A stretch of DNA of 24,889 bases from Aquabacterium sp. (GTDB lineage Bacteria > Pseudomonadota > Gammaproteobacteria > Burkholderiales > Burkholderiaceae_C). Made by a program: the position numbers and the translations under genes. Positions within the stretch are counted from its first letter, which is position 1. Each line of letters starts with the position of its first letter. Where the stretch lies: contig JAGNPA010000001.1 of assembly GCA_017989885.1 (NCBI GenBank), positions 1-24,889 of the forward strand, written 5' to 3'. Of the stretch, positions 16,151 to 24,887 are shown one piece after another. Under the pieces are notes generated by a model, which had not been told where the DNA came from, did no database searches, and was given only the letters and a program-made list of their open reading frames with translations.

Positions 16151-16933
16151 TCAGCGGCGGCGTGCCGGGCCCATGCGATACACCCACACCGCACGCCCCC
16201 CCGGCAGGTCCAGGCGCGCGTGCGCGGGCACCGGCCGGCCCTGGGCGTCCACGGCCTCGAACGCCAAGCTCACCAGCCAGGTGCCAGTGCGCATCTCGGC
16301 GCGGGCCTTGGCCAAGGCGCGGGGCATCGTCTCGGGGCGCTGGAACAGGTAGACCAGTTCGCAGTCGCCCCAGTCCTCGGCCCACATGTCGCCCTGGCGC
16401 ACGTGGGCAAAGCGGCAACGCAGCGCCGCCACAGTGCGCCACAGCCAGCTCCACTCCACCCCGGTCAAGCGGGCCTGCGGATAGGCTGCGTGCAGCTCGA
16501 TCAGGCCATCGCCCATGCCGCATCCCGCATCGTGCACGCGCCCCGTCGGCGTGCGCAAGGGCGCCTGCCGCGCCAGCTCGCGCAAGGCCCCGCGGGGGGT
16601 GGGAAAGACGGGAGCGTCACGCCAGGCGCGCAGGGGATAGGCCAGCAGCAGCACAGCCAGGGGCAGCAGCCACCAGACCGCCGCCACGCCCGTGCCCTGG
16701 CCCAGCGCCAGCACGCTCAAAGGGAAGCCACCCGCCACCCACAGCTGGCGCCAGACCGTGCCCGCCACCACGGGCCACAGTGCGGCCAGCGCCCCCAGCG
16801 CCGTCGGCAGACCCAGGCAAGCCCACAGCGGGGCGCCTGCCGCGCGCAAAGCCCAGGCCAGGGCCCAGGCCAGGCCCCACACCCACAAGGCCGCCAGCGG
16901 CCAGGTGAGCAGGCGGGTCAGCCCGGCGTGCAT
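16151..16933 (-). CDS. Membrane-anchored class I SAM-dependent methyltransferase
   Basis: A 260-residue protein with two parts. The first 100 residues hold three to four hydrophobic helices rich in Leu, Ala and Trp, ending in a YPLRAWRDAPVFPTP link. The second is a compact Rossmann methyltransferase domain with SAM motif I VHDAGCGMGDGLIELH (about 133-148), the acidic residue that holds the ribose in LTGVEWSW, and a later motif CELVYLFQRPETMPRAL. The domain is small and ends in a basic PARRR tail. The substrate is not evident; the membrane anchor suggests a membrane lipid, quinone or membrane protein. Start: ATG at 16933, or GTG at 16939 two codons earlier. It begins only about 15 bp after parB, so it is co-transcribed with it. 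Confidence 0.85.
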   Translation of the reverse strand: MHAGLTRLLTWPLAALWVWGLAWALAWALRAAGAPLWACLGLPTALGALAALWPVVAGTVWRQLWVAGGFPLSVLALGQGTGVAAVWWLLPLAVLLLAYPLRAWRDAPVFPTPRGALRELARQAPLRTPTGRVHDAGCGMGDGLIELHAAYPQARLTGVEWSWLWRTVAALRCRFAHVRQGDMWAEDWGDCELVYLFQRPETMPRALAKARAEMRTGTWLVSLAFEAVDAQGRPVPAHARLDLPGGRAVWVYRMGPARRR

Positions 16934-16948
16934 GCGCACAGGCGGGAA

Positions 16949-17851
16949 TCAGGCTTCGCCACGCCCACCGCGCAGCTTGTCGATCAGGCCGTTGAGCTCG
17001 TCCAGGCTGCCGAACTGGATCGCCACTTCGCCTTGCAGGCCGCGTGCGCTCTGGCGCCTGGTGCGGATCTCGACCTGGGCGGTCAGCAGGTCCGACAGCT
17101 GCTCTTCCAGGCGCTGCACGTCCCGCGACTTCTCGCTTTTCACGCGCAGCAAGGGCGCCTGGCGACCGACGCCCTGCACCTTGGCGACGAGTTTTTCGGC
17201 CTCGCGCACATTGAGCTTCTTGGCGATCACCTCGTGGGCCGTGGTGATCTGCAGGGCCTTGTCCAGCGGCAACAGCGCGCGGGCATGGCCCATGTCGATG
17301 TCACCGGCCATCAGCATGCTCTGCACCGGCTCGGCCAGGTTGAGCAGGCGCAGCAGGTTGGACGCGGCACTGCGCGAGCGGCCCACGGCCTGGGCGGCCT
17401 GCTCATGGGTGAGGCCGAACTCGGCCGTCAGGCGCTGCAGGCCCTGGGCCTCTTCCAGCGGGTTGAGGTCCTCGCGCTGGATGTTCTCGATCAGGGCCAT
17501 GGCGGCGGCGGCCTCGTCGGGCACGTCCTTGACCAGCACCGGCACCTCGGTCAGGCCGGCCAGCTTGGCCGCACGCGAGCGGCGTTCGCCCGCGATGATC
17601 TCGTAGCGGCCCTCGCCAATCGGTCGCACCAGGATGGGCTGCATGATGCCCTGGGCCTTGATGCTTTCGGCCAGCTCGTAGAGTGAGCCCTCGTCCATGC
17701 GCGTGCGCGGCTGGTACTTGCCCGCCTGCATCCGGTCCAGACGCAGGACCGAAGGCGCCCCCTCGGCCGATGCGGGAGCGGTGTCGCTGACTTTGGGGCC
17801 CAGCAGGGCCTCCAGGCCCATGCCCAGGCCTTTGGATTTCTTGGTCGCCAT
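16949..17851 (-). CDS. parB: Chromosome partitioning protein ParB
   Basis: Centromere-binding CTPase clamp that loads at parS and spreads on DNA, working with ParA to separate origins and with SMC to organise them. The 300-residue protein starts at the ATG at 17851 (MATKKSKGLGMGLEALLG), which contains the ParA-contacting LGxGLxALL motif; an upstream in-frame start at 17878 has no support. The N-terminal CTP domain has the IIAGERRSRAAKLAG motif (residues 85-99, GERR at 88-91) and ENIQREDLNPLEEA (122-135). The helix-turn-helix that reads parS is at about 147-170 (LTHEQAAQAVGRSRSAASNLLRLL), and the C-terminal dimer domain ends in the LNGLIDKLRG stretch. It lies apart from parA, with a divergent kinase gene between; four parS-like sites are found 3-6 kb away. 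Confidence 0.97.
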   Translation of the reverse strand: MATKKSKGLGMGLEALLGPKVSDTAPASAEGAPSVLRLDRMQAGKYQPRTRMDEGSLYELAESIKAQGIMQPILVRPIGEGRYEIIAGERRSRAAKLAGLTEVPVLVKDVPDEAAAAMALIENIQREDLNPLEEAQGLQRLTAEFGLTHEQAAQAVGRSRSAASNLLRLLNLAEPVQSMLMAGDIDMGHARALLPLDKALQITTAHEVIAKKLNVREAEKLVAKVQGVGRQAPLLRVKSEKSRDVQRLEEQLSDLLTAQVEIRTRRQSARGLQGEVAIQFGSLDELNGLIDKLRGGRGEA

Positions 17852-17912
17852 AGATTGGGATTGTCCCTTGTTTCGCACCCATTGCCGGCCCTGCTATCCC
17901 ATAATGGGTCAC

Positions 17913-19991
17913 ATGGATGCACACGGCCCCCCTTCCGCTGCCGCGTCTCCCAGCCCCTCGGGGGCTGAGGCGCCGAGTGAGCTCGACCGCCTGCGCACCG
18001 CCCTGGCCCTCAGCCAGGCCCGCGAGGCCGAGCTGAACGCCCAATTGCAACGCCAGGAACAGCTGGTGCAGGGCCTGAGCCGACACGTGCCCGGCGGCCT
18101 GATGATGCTGGACCGCCTGCCCGACGGCCACCGCCACATCCCCTACGCCAGCGATGGCCTGTTCACGCTCTTTGATCTGGACCCCGCCCTGGCGCAGGAT
18201 CCCGACGCCCTCTTCCAGGCGCTGGTGCAGCGCCTGCACCCCGATCACCGCAGCATGATTCAGCGGTGGGAGGTGGCGGCGGCGGCCGGCGCCCCCGTGC
18301 TCAGCGGCGACTTCCAGATCGTGTGCGCCAATGGCGAGGAGCGCTGGATCGCGATGCAACTGGGCATCCAGCTCAACGACGATGGTCACCGCATCTGGTA
18401 CGGCATGCTGCAGGACGTCACGGTGCGCCAGAAAATGGCCCAGCGCCTGGTGGAGCGCGATGTGCTGCTCAAAAGCCTGGGGCGCAACCTGCCCGGCGTG
18501 CTCTTCAAGGTCTGGGTGTCGCCCCAGGGTGAGCGACAACTGCAGTACGTCAGTGCGCAGGTCAAGCAACTGTACGAGCTGCCCGACAGCACCCAGCCGG
18601 GCGACTGGCAGCGCCACTACGAGCGCATCCACCCCGATGACGTGGCGGGCGTGCGTCAACTGATGACAGGGCAAGGCCTCGACACCAGCAAGCCGATCTC
18701 GTACGAGTACCGTGTGCAACTGCCCTCGAAGGGCTTGCGCTGGCTGGCCGGTCAGGTCATGCCGATGCCCGAGGCCGATGGCAGCGTATCCTGGTACGGC
18801 TACACCTCGGACGTCACCGAGCAGAAGCTCTATGCCGACGCGGTGATCTCTGCCGAGGCTGCCGAGCGGGCCAACCGGGCCAAGAGCGAGTTCCTCTCGC
18901 GCATGAGCCACGAATTGCGCACGCCGCTCAATGCCGTGATCGGCTTTGCGCAGCTGCTGCAAATGGACCGCAGCACCGAGTTCGGCGAGACGCAGCGCGG
19001 CCATGTGCGCCTGATCGAAAAAGCCGGCCAGCACCTGCTGGCGGTGCTGGGCGATGTGCTGGACCTCTCTCGCATCGAAGCCGGCAGCCTGCCGCTGAAC
19101 ATCACGGCGCAAGACAGTGCCCACGTGGTCGATGACGCCCTGCACCTGGTCTCCGATCTGGCGCGCCGCCACCGCATCACGCTGCACACCGAGGGCATGG
19201 TGCCGCATCTCGCGGTGCGGGCCGACCGGGTGCGTCTGCGCCAGGTGCTGGTCAACCTGCTGGTCAACGCCATCAAGTACAACCGCCCCGGGGGACAGGT
19301 GGCCCTGAGCAGCTGGCGGGACGGCGGCCGCATCATGCTGGAGGTGCGCGACTCCGGCATCGGCATGGACCCCACGCAACTGGCCCACCTGTTCGAACCT
19401 TTCAACCGCCTCGGGGCCGAGCGCACCGGCATCGAGGGCACCGGCATCGGTCTGGTGATCGTGCAGCGCCTGGTGACGCTGATGCAGGGTCAGATCGAGG
19501 CCCACAGCGTGCCCGGTCAGGGCAGCTGCTTTCGGATCTGGTTGCCGGCCGCTTCAGAAACGCCCGCCGACTCCGTCGCCATGCCACTGGACGATACCCC
19601 GACCACCCCATCCACGGACACCCCCATGACCGCCACCATCCTCTACGCCGAAGACAACGAGGTGAACGTTCTGCTGGTGCAGGAGGTGATCCGCATGCGA
19701 CCCCAATGGCAACTGCAGGTGGGCCGCAATGGCGCCCAGGCCTTGGCGCTGGCCCAGGCCCAGCCCCCCGACCTGATGCTGGTGGACATGCACCTGGGCG
19801 ACATGAGCGGCTTCGATCTGGCCGACGCCCTGGACCGGGACGGTCGCCTGCGCGCGGTCCCCCGCGTGGCCCTGTCGGCCGATGCCATGCCCGACCGCAT
19901 CCATGCGGCCGAGGCACGCGGGTTCAAGGCCTACCTGACCAAGCCGCTGGACGTGATGGCCTTGCTACGCTGCCTGGACGAGTGCCTGCCC

Positions 19992-20012
<21 letters not shown>
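17913..20012 (+). CDS. Hybrid PAS histidine kinase with receiver, inserted between parB and parA
   Basis: A 699-residue cytoplasmic-looking sensor kinase, with no membrane helix. From the ATG at 17913: a helical lead-in (about 20-55), two PAS domains (about 58-175 and 180-305, each ending in a WYGxxxDVT-type stretch), a dimerisation domain with His333 (RMSHELRTPLNAVIGFAQLL), an ATPase domain with all motifs (N box Asn448/Asn452 in VNLLVNAIKYN, G1 DSGIGM, G2 GTGIGL), and a receiver with Asp625 (LMLVDMHLGDMSG) and Lys677. The open frame continues back to 17697, but that part lies antisense to parB; ATG 17904 is an alternative. It diverges from parB with 61 bp between starts and overlaps the 3' end of parA by 21 bp. 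The receiver is a close relative of the one at 13977-15569. The signal and output are unknown. Confidence 0.92.
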
Positions 20013-20792
<780 letters not shown>

Positions 20793-20825
20793 GGGGGCAT
20801 TATCCCTGCTGCACGGCCACCGCGC

Positions 20826-21794
20826 TCACCGAGATGGCGGACGGACGGGCTTCTTCGTGGCCAACTTCGTGGTGGGCTTCTGGCCCGGTTTCGCTGCCGC
20901 CTTGCCCGACGCCCGGCGCGGCGCCTGCTTGCCCCCGGTCTGGGCGCGGGACTTCACGGTCGCCTTCGGGGTCACACGTGGCGGTGTTTCACGTGAAACA
21001 CGGCGCGAGGGGGCCGTGCTGCGGGCCGACGGCACCGCCGCACGCGGGGCGGCCGCAACAGCTTGCCCTCGCTTTGCCTGAGTGCCCTGCCCTGCCAGCT
21101 CTGACTGAACCTTTCGCTTGGCAGGCCCCCTTTCGCTGACGCGACCCTCACGACGGGCTGCCTTGGGCGTGGGCGATGGCGCCCGACCTTGCTGAGTGGT
21201 CGACTTGGTGGACGACTTCGTGGACGTCCTGGCGATCGACTGGGCGGCGACCTTGGCGGATGACGTGTCCGCCGTCTTCTTCGGCACCTTCGACGACACT
21301 TTCGGCTGCGACTTGTCCCGCTTCTGGCCGACTTTGCTGACCGCCCCCGATGAACGCATCGGCTCCGCGGACGAACGGGCGTCAGTCCGGCTTGCAGGCA
21401 CGGCGGCGCGGCTGCGTGAACGCTCGGCCCGCACGCTGGCGGACGGCGCCGCTGGCGGACTCACTCGTCCGCGCGAAGCCACCGAGGCGGCCGGACTCGA
21501 CTGGCGCGCCGCGCGCTCGCCACGCGCGGCTGTCGGGCGCTGGACCTCTGGCGACACGCCCGCGCGAGAACCCGGGCGAGACGCCCCTGCCGCCGGGACC
21601 TGCGGCAGGCTGCCTTGCCGCTGGCCCGGCACCGGCGCCATCGGCAACTCAAACAAGAGCTCGCCTCGGTCTCCGGGTGGCGGCGCCACCTCACGGGCCT
21701 GACTGACCTCGGCCGCCCACACGCCTGCTGGCGCCCACAGGGCGACGCCACCCAGGCACAGGGCCCACCCCAGGCCGGTGCGCACCCCCTTCAT
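20826..21794 (-). CDS. Unrecognised secreted basic low-complexity protein
   Basis: I do not recognise this 322-residue protein. It starts with a convincing signal peptide (VRTGLGWALCLGGVALWAPAGVWA, likely cut before AEVSQ). A short acidic/hydrophobic stretch follows (GELLFELPMAPVPG, about 44-57); the rest is a disordered chain of Ala, Ser, Pro, Arg, Thr and Lys, with Lys rising toward the end (KATVKSRAQTGGKQ, then KAAAKPGQKPTTKLATKK), like a histone H1 tail. It has no later membrane helix and one cysteine, in the leader. Its ATG overlaps the rsmG stop (ATGA), and parA follows after 33 bp, which argues for real translation. A parS site at 20985-21000 encodes VSRET at about residues 265-270. 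It might bind wall polymers, lipopolysaccharide or DNA outside the cytoplasm; no homologue is known to me. If the leader is not used, nucleoid binding is an alternative. Confidence 0.65.
   Translation of the reverse strand: MKGVRTGLGWALCLGGVALWAPAGVWAAEVSQAREVAPPPGDRGELLFELPMAPVPGQRQGSLPQVPAAGASRPGSRAGVSPEVQRPTAARGERAARQSSPAASVASRGRVSPPAAPSASVRAERSRSRAAVPASRTDARSSAEPMRSSGAVSKVGQKRDKSQPKVSSKVPKKTADTSSAKVAAQSIARTSTKSSTKSTTQQGRAPSPTPKAARREGRVSERGPAKRKVQSELAGQGTQAKRGQAVAAAPRAAVPSARSTAPSRRVSRETPPRVTPKATVKSRAQTGGKQAPRRASGKAAAKPGQKPTTKLATKKPVRPPSR
20985..21000. other. parS site 1 (perfect palindrome)
   Basis: TGTTTCACGTGAAACA, a perfect 16-bp palindrome matching the bacterial chromosomal parS consensus that ParB binds; one further flanking base pair (G/C) also fits. 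It lies inside the basic low-complexity gene, about 190 bp before the parA start, where read on the minus strand it gives Val-Ser-Arg-Glu-Thr. Confidence 0.95.
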
Positions 21795-22687
21795 GCGGCC
21801 CCCTGCGCCTCACCCTCAGGCCGCATCCAGACCAGGCAGCGCTCCGCATCCAGGCCCGGCACCTGCAACGGTTCCACGTGAAACACCGCCACATCCGCCG
21901 GCAACTCGGCCAGCTCCTCATCGGGGGCCTTGCCCTTCATGGCCATCCACACCGCCCCCTCGGACAGCAGGCTGCGGGTCAGCTTGACGAAATCCGGCAG
22001 CGAGGCAAACGCACGCGAGGTGATCAGCTCATAGCGACCTTGCAGTTGCTCGACCCGGGCGTGCTCGGCCTTCAGGTTGGGCAGGCGCAACTCGGCCGCC
22101 ACCTGGCGGATGAAGGCGGCCTTCTTGCCCACGGTGTCCACGCAGGTGACCTGGACCTGAGGGCAGCAGATGGCCAGGACCACGCCGGGCAACCCGCCCC
22201 CGCTGCCCACGTCCAGCAAACGGGGCGGCGTCTCACGACCCAGCAAGTCGGCAGTGTGCAGGTGCCGCAGCAAGGGCGCCAGCACCCGCAGGCAGTCGCT
22301 CAGGTGGTGACTGAGCATTTCGGATGCGTCGCGCAAGGCCGTGAGGTTGAAGGTGCTGTTCCAGTGCGCCAGCATGACCATGTAGGCCGCCAGTTGCCGC
22401 TGCTGCACCTCGCTCAGGGCCTCGCTCAAGGTCTGCTCCCCCACCCCCGCAGGCAGCTGTGCCAGCACGGGCGGCAAGGCCTCCAACCACTGCGCCTCGG
22501 TCCACACCTCCGTGGGCCGCGACGGCACGGGACGCCTCATCGGCGCCGCCTTGCGCGCCGGCGCGCTCACCTTCCCCCCGCGCAACTCGTAGGCGGTCAG
22601 CACACTGTGGTCCACCGCACCAGGGCGATGCCCCCGCCCGCCACCGCCGCCGGACTTGCCGCCTGGGCCCCGTTTGTTCATTGCCAT
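21791..22687 (-). CDS. rsmG: 16S rRNA m7G527 methyltransferase RsmG with Gly/Arg-rich N-terminal extension
   Basis: SAM-dependent enzyme that methylates N7 of G527 in 16S rRNA. The core starts at about residue 80 (VGEQTLSEALSEVQQRQLAAY) and has the family motifs NSTFNLTALRD, SAM motif LLDVGSGGGLPGVVLAI (157-173), CVDTVGKKAAFIRQ, and ITSRAFASLPDFV. The start at 22687 is favoured by AGAGGA at 22695-22700; it yields 298 residues, some 80 more than usual. The extra N-terminus (GPGGKSGGGGGRGHRPG, then RGGK) resembles an RGG-type RNA-binding tail. An internal ATG at 22540 would give a 249-residue protein without the Gly-rich part. It lies 118 bp behind mnmG and overlaps the next gene by ATGA. A parS-like site lies near its 3' end, coding for VFHVEP. 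Confidence 0.95.
   Translation of the reverse strand: MAMNKRGPGGKSGGGGGRGHRPGAVDHSVLTAYELRGGKVSAPARKAAPMRRPVPSRPTEVWTEAQWLEALPPVLAQLPAGVGEQTLSEALSEVQQRQLAAYMVMLAHWNSTFNLTALRDASEMLSHHLSDCLRVLAPLLRHLHTADLLGRETPPRLLDVGSGGGLPGVVLAICCPQVQVTCVDTVGKKAAFIRQVAAELRLPNLKAEHARVEQLQGRYELITSRAFASLPDFVKLTRSLLSEGAVWMAMKGKAPDEELAELPADVAVFHVEPLQVPGLDAERCLVWMRPEGEAQGAA
21870..21885. other. parS-like site 2 (two mismatches to the palindrome)
   Basis: GGTTCCACGTGAAACA differs from TGTTTCACGTGAAACA at positions 1 and 5 and keeps the CACGTG core. It differs from the B. subtilis consensus TGTTCCACGTGAAACA only at the first base. It lies inside rsmG, read there as Phe-His-Val-Glu. Confidence 0.85.
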
Positions 22688-22694
22688 CACTGTG

Positions 22695-22700
22695 TCCTCT
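22695..22700 (-). promoter_or_regulatory. Ribosome binding site fixing the long rsmG start
   Basis: AGAGGA on the minus strand ends seven bases before the ATG at 22687. It is the best ribosome site near any of the possible rsmG starts and argues that the Gly/Arg-rich extension is translated. Confidence 0.6.
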
Positions 22701-22805
22701 GCCCCACCATCGCACAGGTGTGCGCGCACGGTCGGGCCATTCATGTTCTGTTCACATCACCAGGCGACCACGGTCACGGCACGCGCCCACCCGGACCAGG
22801 CCGGC

Positions 22806-24887
22806 TCAGGCCTGCGGCGCGGCAGGCTCGCCCTGCCCCTCGGTGGTCGCAAAGCCCTTGAAGCGCCCCTTCTTCAGGTGGATCAGCAGCAGCGACACCG
22901 CCGCTGGCGTGATGCCCGAAATGCGGGACGCCTGCCCCAAGGTCTCGGGGCGGTGCTTGCTCAAGGTCTGGCGCGCCTCGAAACTCAGGGCCGACACCTG
23001 CAGGTAATCCAGGTCCGCCGGCAGTTTCAGGTTCTCGTAGTACGACGCGCGCTCGACCTCGTCATTCTGCTTGTCGATGTAGCCCGCGTACTTGATGCTG
23101 ATCTCCACCTGCTCGATGACCGCATCGGCCAGCGCATCGCCAAGCTCGGCACGCAGGGTCGCGCGGTTCGGTGTTTCACGTGGAACACCCGCCCCGCCCT
23201 CGGTCGAGGCGGTTTTGCCGGCTTCAGCTCGCAAGTCGGCGTGGCGCGCTGCAGCGATCGCCCCCACCTCGTTGATCTGGTCGTAGCTCACCCCAGGGCG
23301 GCGCAGCAGGTCACCCAGGTTGTACTCGCGCTCCAGCGCCTTGCCCAGCAGGCGCTCGGCATCCAACGCCGGCAGCGTGGCGGGGCGCACCCAGGTGGCT
23401 TTCAGGCGCGCTGTTTCACGTGAAACAGCGTCGCGCTTGCGGTTGAAGGCGGCCCAGCGCACGTCGTCCACCAGGCCCAGCTCACGGCCGACCTCGGTCA
23501 GGCGCATGTCGGCGTTGTCCTCGCGCAGCTGCAGGCGGAACTCGGCCCGGCTGGTGAACATGCGGTACGGTTCGGTCACGCCCTTGGTGATCAAGTCGTC
23601 CACCAGCACGCCCAGGTAGGCCTGGTCACGGCGGGGCGTCCAGGCTTCACGGCCCTGGGCCTGCAAGGCCGCGTTCAAGCCGGCGAACAGCCCTTGCGCC
23701 GCCGCCTCTTCGTAGCCGGTGGTGCCGTTGATCTGGCCGGCAAAGAACAGGCCCTGAATGGCCTTGGTCTCGAAGCTGGCCTTCAGCTCGCGCGGGTCAA
23801 AGTAGTCGTACTCGATCGCATAGCCTGGGCGCAGGACGTAGGCGTTCTCCAGGCCCGGCATCGTGCGCAAGGCGTTGAGCTGGATGTCGAAGGGCAGCGA
23901 GGTGCTGATGCCGTTCGGGTAGAACTCGTTGGTCGTCAGGCCCTCGGGCTCCAGGAAGATCTGGTGCGAATCCTTGTCGGCAAAGCGGTTGATCTTGTCC
24001 TCGATGGACGGGCAGTAGCGCGGCCCCACCCCTTCGATCACCCCGGTGAACATCGGGCTGCGGTCGAACCCCGAGCGGATGATGTCGTGCGTGCGGGTGT
24101 TGGTGTGGGTGATCCAGCAAGGCAACTGTCTGGGGTGCTGCGCGGGCGAACCCAGGAAGCTGAACACCGGCACCTCGGGTCCGCTGGGCGCCGACGCGCC
24201 CCACTGCCCCACCAGCGGCACACCATCGCCCGGTTGCTCGGTCAGCTTGCTGAAGTCGATGCTGCGCCCGTCGATGCGCGGCGGGGTGCCGGTCTTCAGG
24301 CGGCCCTGCGGCAGCTTCAGCTCCTTCAGGCGTGCCGACAGCGACACCGCCGGCGGATCGCCCGCGCGCCCCGCACTGTAGTTGTTCAGGCCCACGTGGA
24401 TCTTGCCGTCCAGGAAGGTGCCCGCCGTCAGCACCACGGTGCGGCCCTTGAAGCGGATGCCCACCTGGGTCACAGCGCCCACCACGCGGTCGCCCTCCAC
24501 CATCAGGTCGTCCACCGCCTGCTGGAACAGCCACAGGTTAGGCTGGTTCTCCAGACGCTGGCGGATGGCGGCCTTGTACAGGATGCGGTCAGCCTGTGCG
24601 CGGGTGGCACGCACTGCCGGCCCCTTGCTGGCATTGAGGATGCGGAACTGGATGCCGCTCTCGTCGGTGGCGGCGCCCATGGCCCCGCCCAACGCGTCCA
24701 CTTCCTTGACCAGGTGCCCCTTGCCGATGCCGCCGATCGACGGGTTGCAGCTCATCTGCCCCAGCGTCTCGATGTTGTGGGTCAGCAGCAAGGTGGCACA
24801 GCCCATGCGGGCTGCCGCCAGCGCGGCCTCGGTACCGGCGTGGCCGCCGCCGACCACGATGACATCAAATTCTTGGGGATAAAGCAT
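22806..24887 (-). CDS. mnmG: tRNA uridine-5-carboxymethylaminomethyl modification enzyme MnmG
   Basis: FAD-binding subunit of the MnmE-MnmG complex, which makes the (c)mnm5 group on wobble uridine 34 of certain tRNAs. The whole gene is here, from an ATG at 24887. The FAD fold is seen as [38 protein letters not shown] holds a conserved cysteine near residue 47; [16 protein letters not shown] and the C-terminal helical domain ([18 protein letters not shown]) complete the pattern. At 693 residues it is longer than the E. coli protein (629). Much of the excess is a non-conserved stretch at about 556-585 ([20 protein letters not shown]) which contains one parS; another lies at about 487-492 ([10 protein letters not shown]). 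It heads the mnmG-rsmG-basic protein-parA row. Confidence 0.97.
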   Translation of the reverse strand: MLYPQEFDVIVVGGGHAGTEAALAAARMGCATLLLTHNIETLGQMSCNPSIGGIGKGHLVKEVDALGGAMGAATDESGIQFRILNASKGPAVRATRAQADRILYKAAIRQRLENQPNLWLFQQAVDDLMVEGDRVVGAVTQVGIRFKGRTVVLTAGTFLDGKIHVGLNNYSAGRAGDPPAVSLSARLKELKLPQGRLKTGTPPRIDGRSIDFSKLTEQPGDGVPLVGQWGASAPSGPEVPVFSFLGSPAQHPRQLPCWITHTNTRTHDIIRSGFDRSPMFTGVIEGVGPRYCPSIEDKINRFADKDSHQIFLEPEGLTTNEFYPNGISTSLPFDIQLNALRTMPGLENAYVLRPGYAIEYDYFDPRELKASFETKAIQGLFFAGQINGTTGYEEAAAQGLFAGLNAALQAQGREAWTPRRDQAYLGVLVDDLITKGVTEPYRMFTSRAEFRLQLREDNADMRLTEVGRELGLVDDVRWAAFNRKRDAVSRETARLKATWVRPATLPALDAERLLGKALEREYNLGDLLRRPGVSYDQINEVGAIAAARHADLRAEAGKTASTEGGAGVPRETPNRATLRAELGDALADAVIEQVEISIKYAGYIDKQNDEVERASYYENLKLPADLDYLQVSALSFEARQTLSKHRPETLGQASRISGITPAAVSLLLIHLKKGRFKGFATTEGQGEPAAPQA
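23172..23187. other. parS site 3 (one mismatch to the palindrome)
   Basis: TGTTTCACGTGGAACA; its reverse complement is TGTTCCACGTGAAACA, the B. subtilis parS consensus. It lies inside mnmG in a stretch that looks inserted relative to the family, and is read as Val-Pro-Arg-Glu-Thr. Confidence 0.93.
23412..23427. other. parS site 4 (perfect palindrome, extended)
   Basis: TGTTTCACGTGAAACA again, with three further pairing bases on each side, making a 22-bp perfect palindrome (23409-23430). It lies inside mnmG and is read as Val-Ser-Arg-Glu-Thr. It is 240 bp from site 3. Confidence 0.95.

Noticed and set aside
15566..17686. A 706-codon plus-strand open frame across the flavin reductase, methyltransferase and parB
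   Set aside because: Translation is His/Gln/Gly/Arg-rich shadow sequence opposite three well-supported genes.
17403..19505. A 700-codon minus-strand open frame across parB and the kinase gene
   Set aside because: The first part is antisense to the kinase and the end is an out-of-frame reading of parB; both underlying genes have intact motifs.
21196..21702. A 168-codon plus-strand open frame opposite the basic low-complexity gene
   Set aside because: Considered seriously because the minus-strand gene is unrecognised; however the minus-strand frame is longer, coupled to rsmG and has a signal peptide, while this one has none of these.
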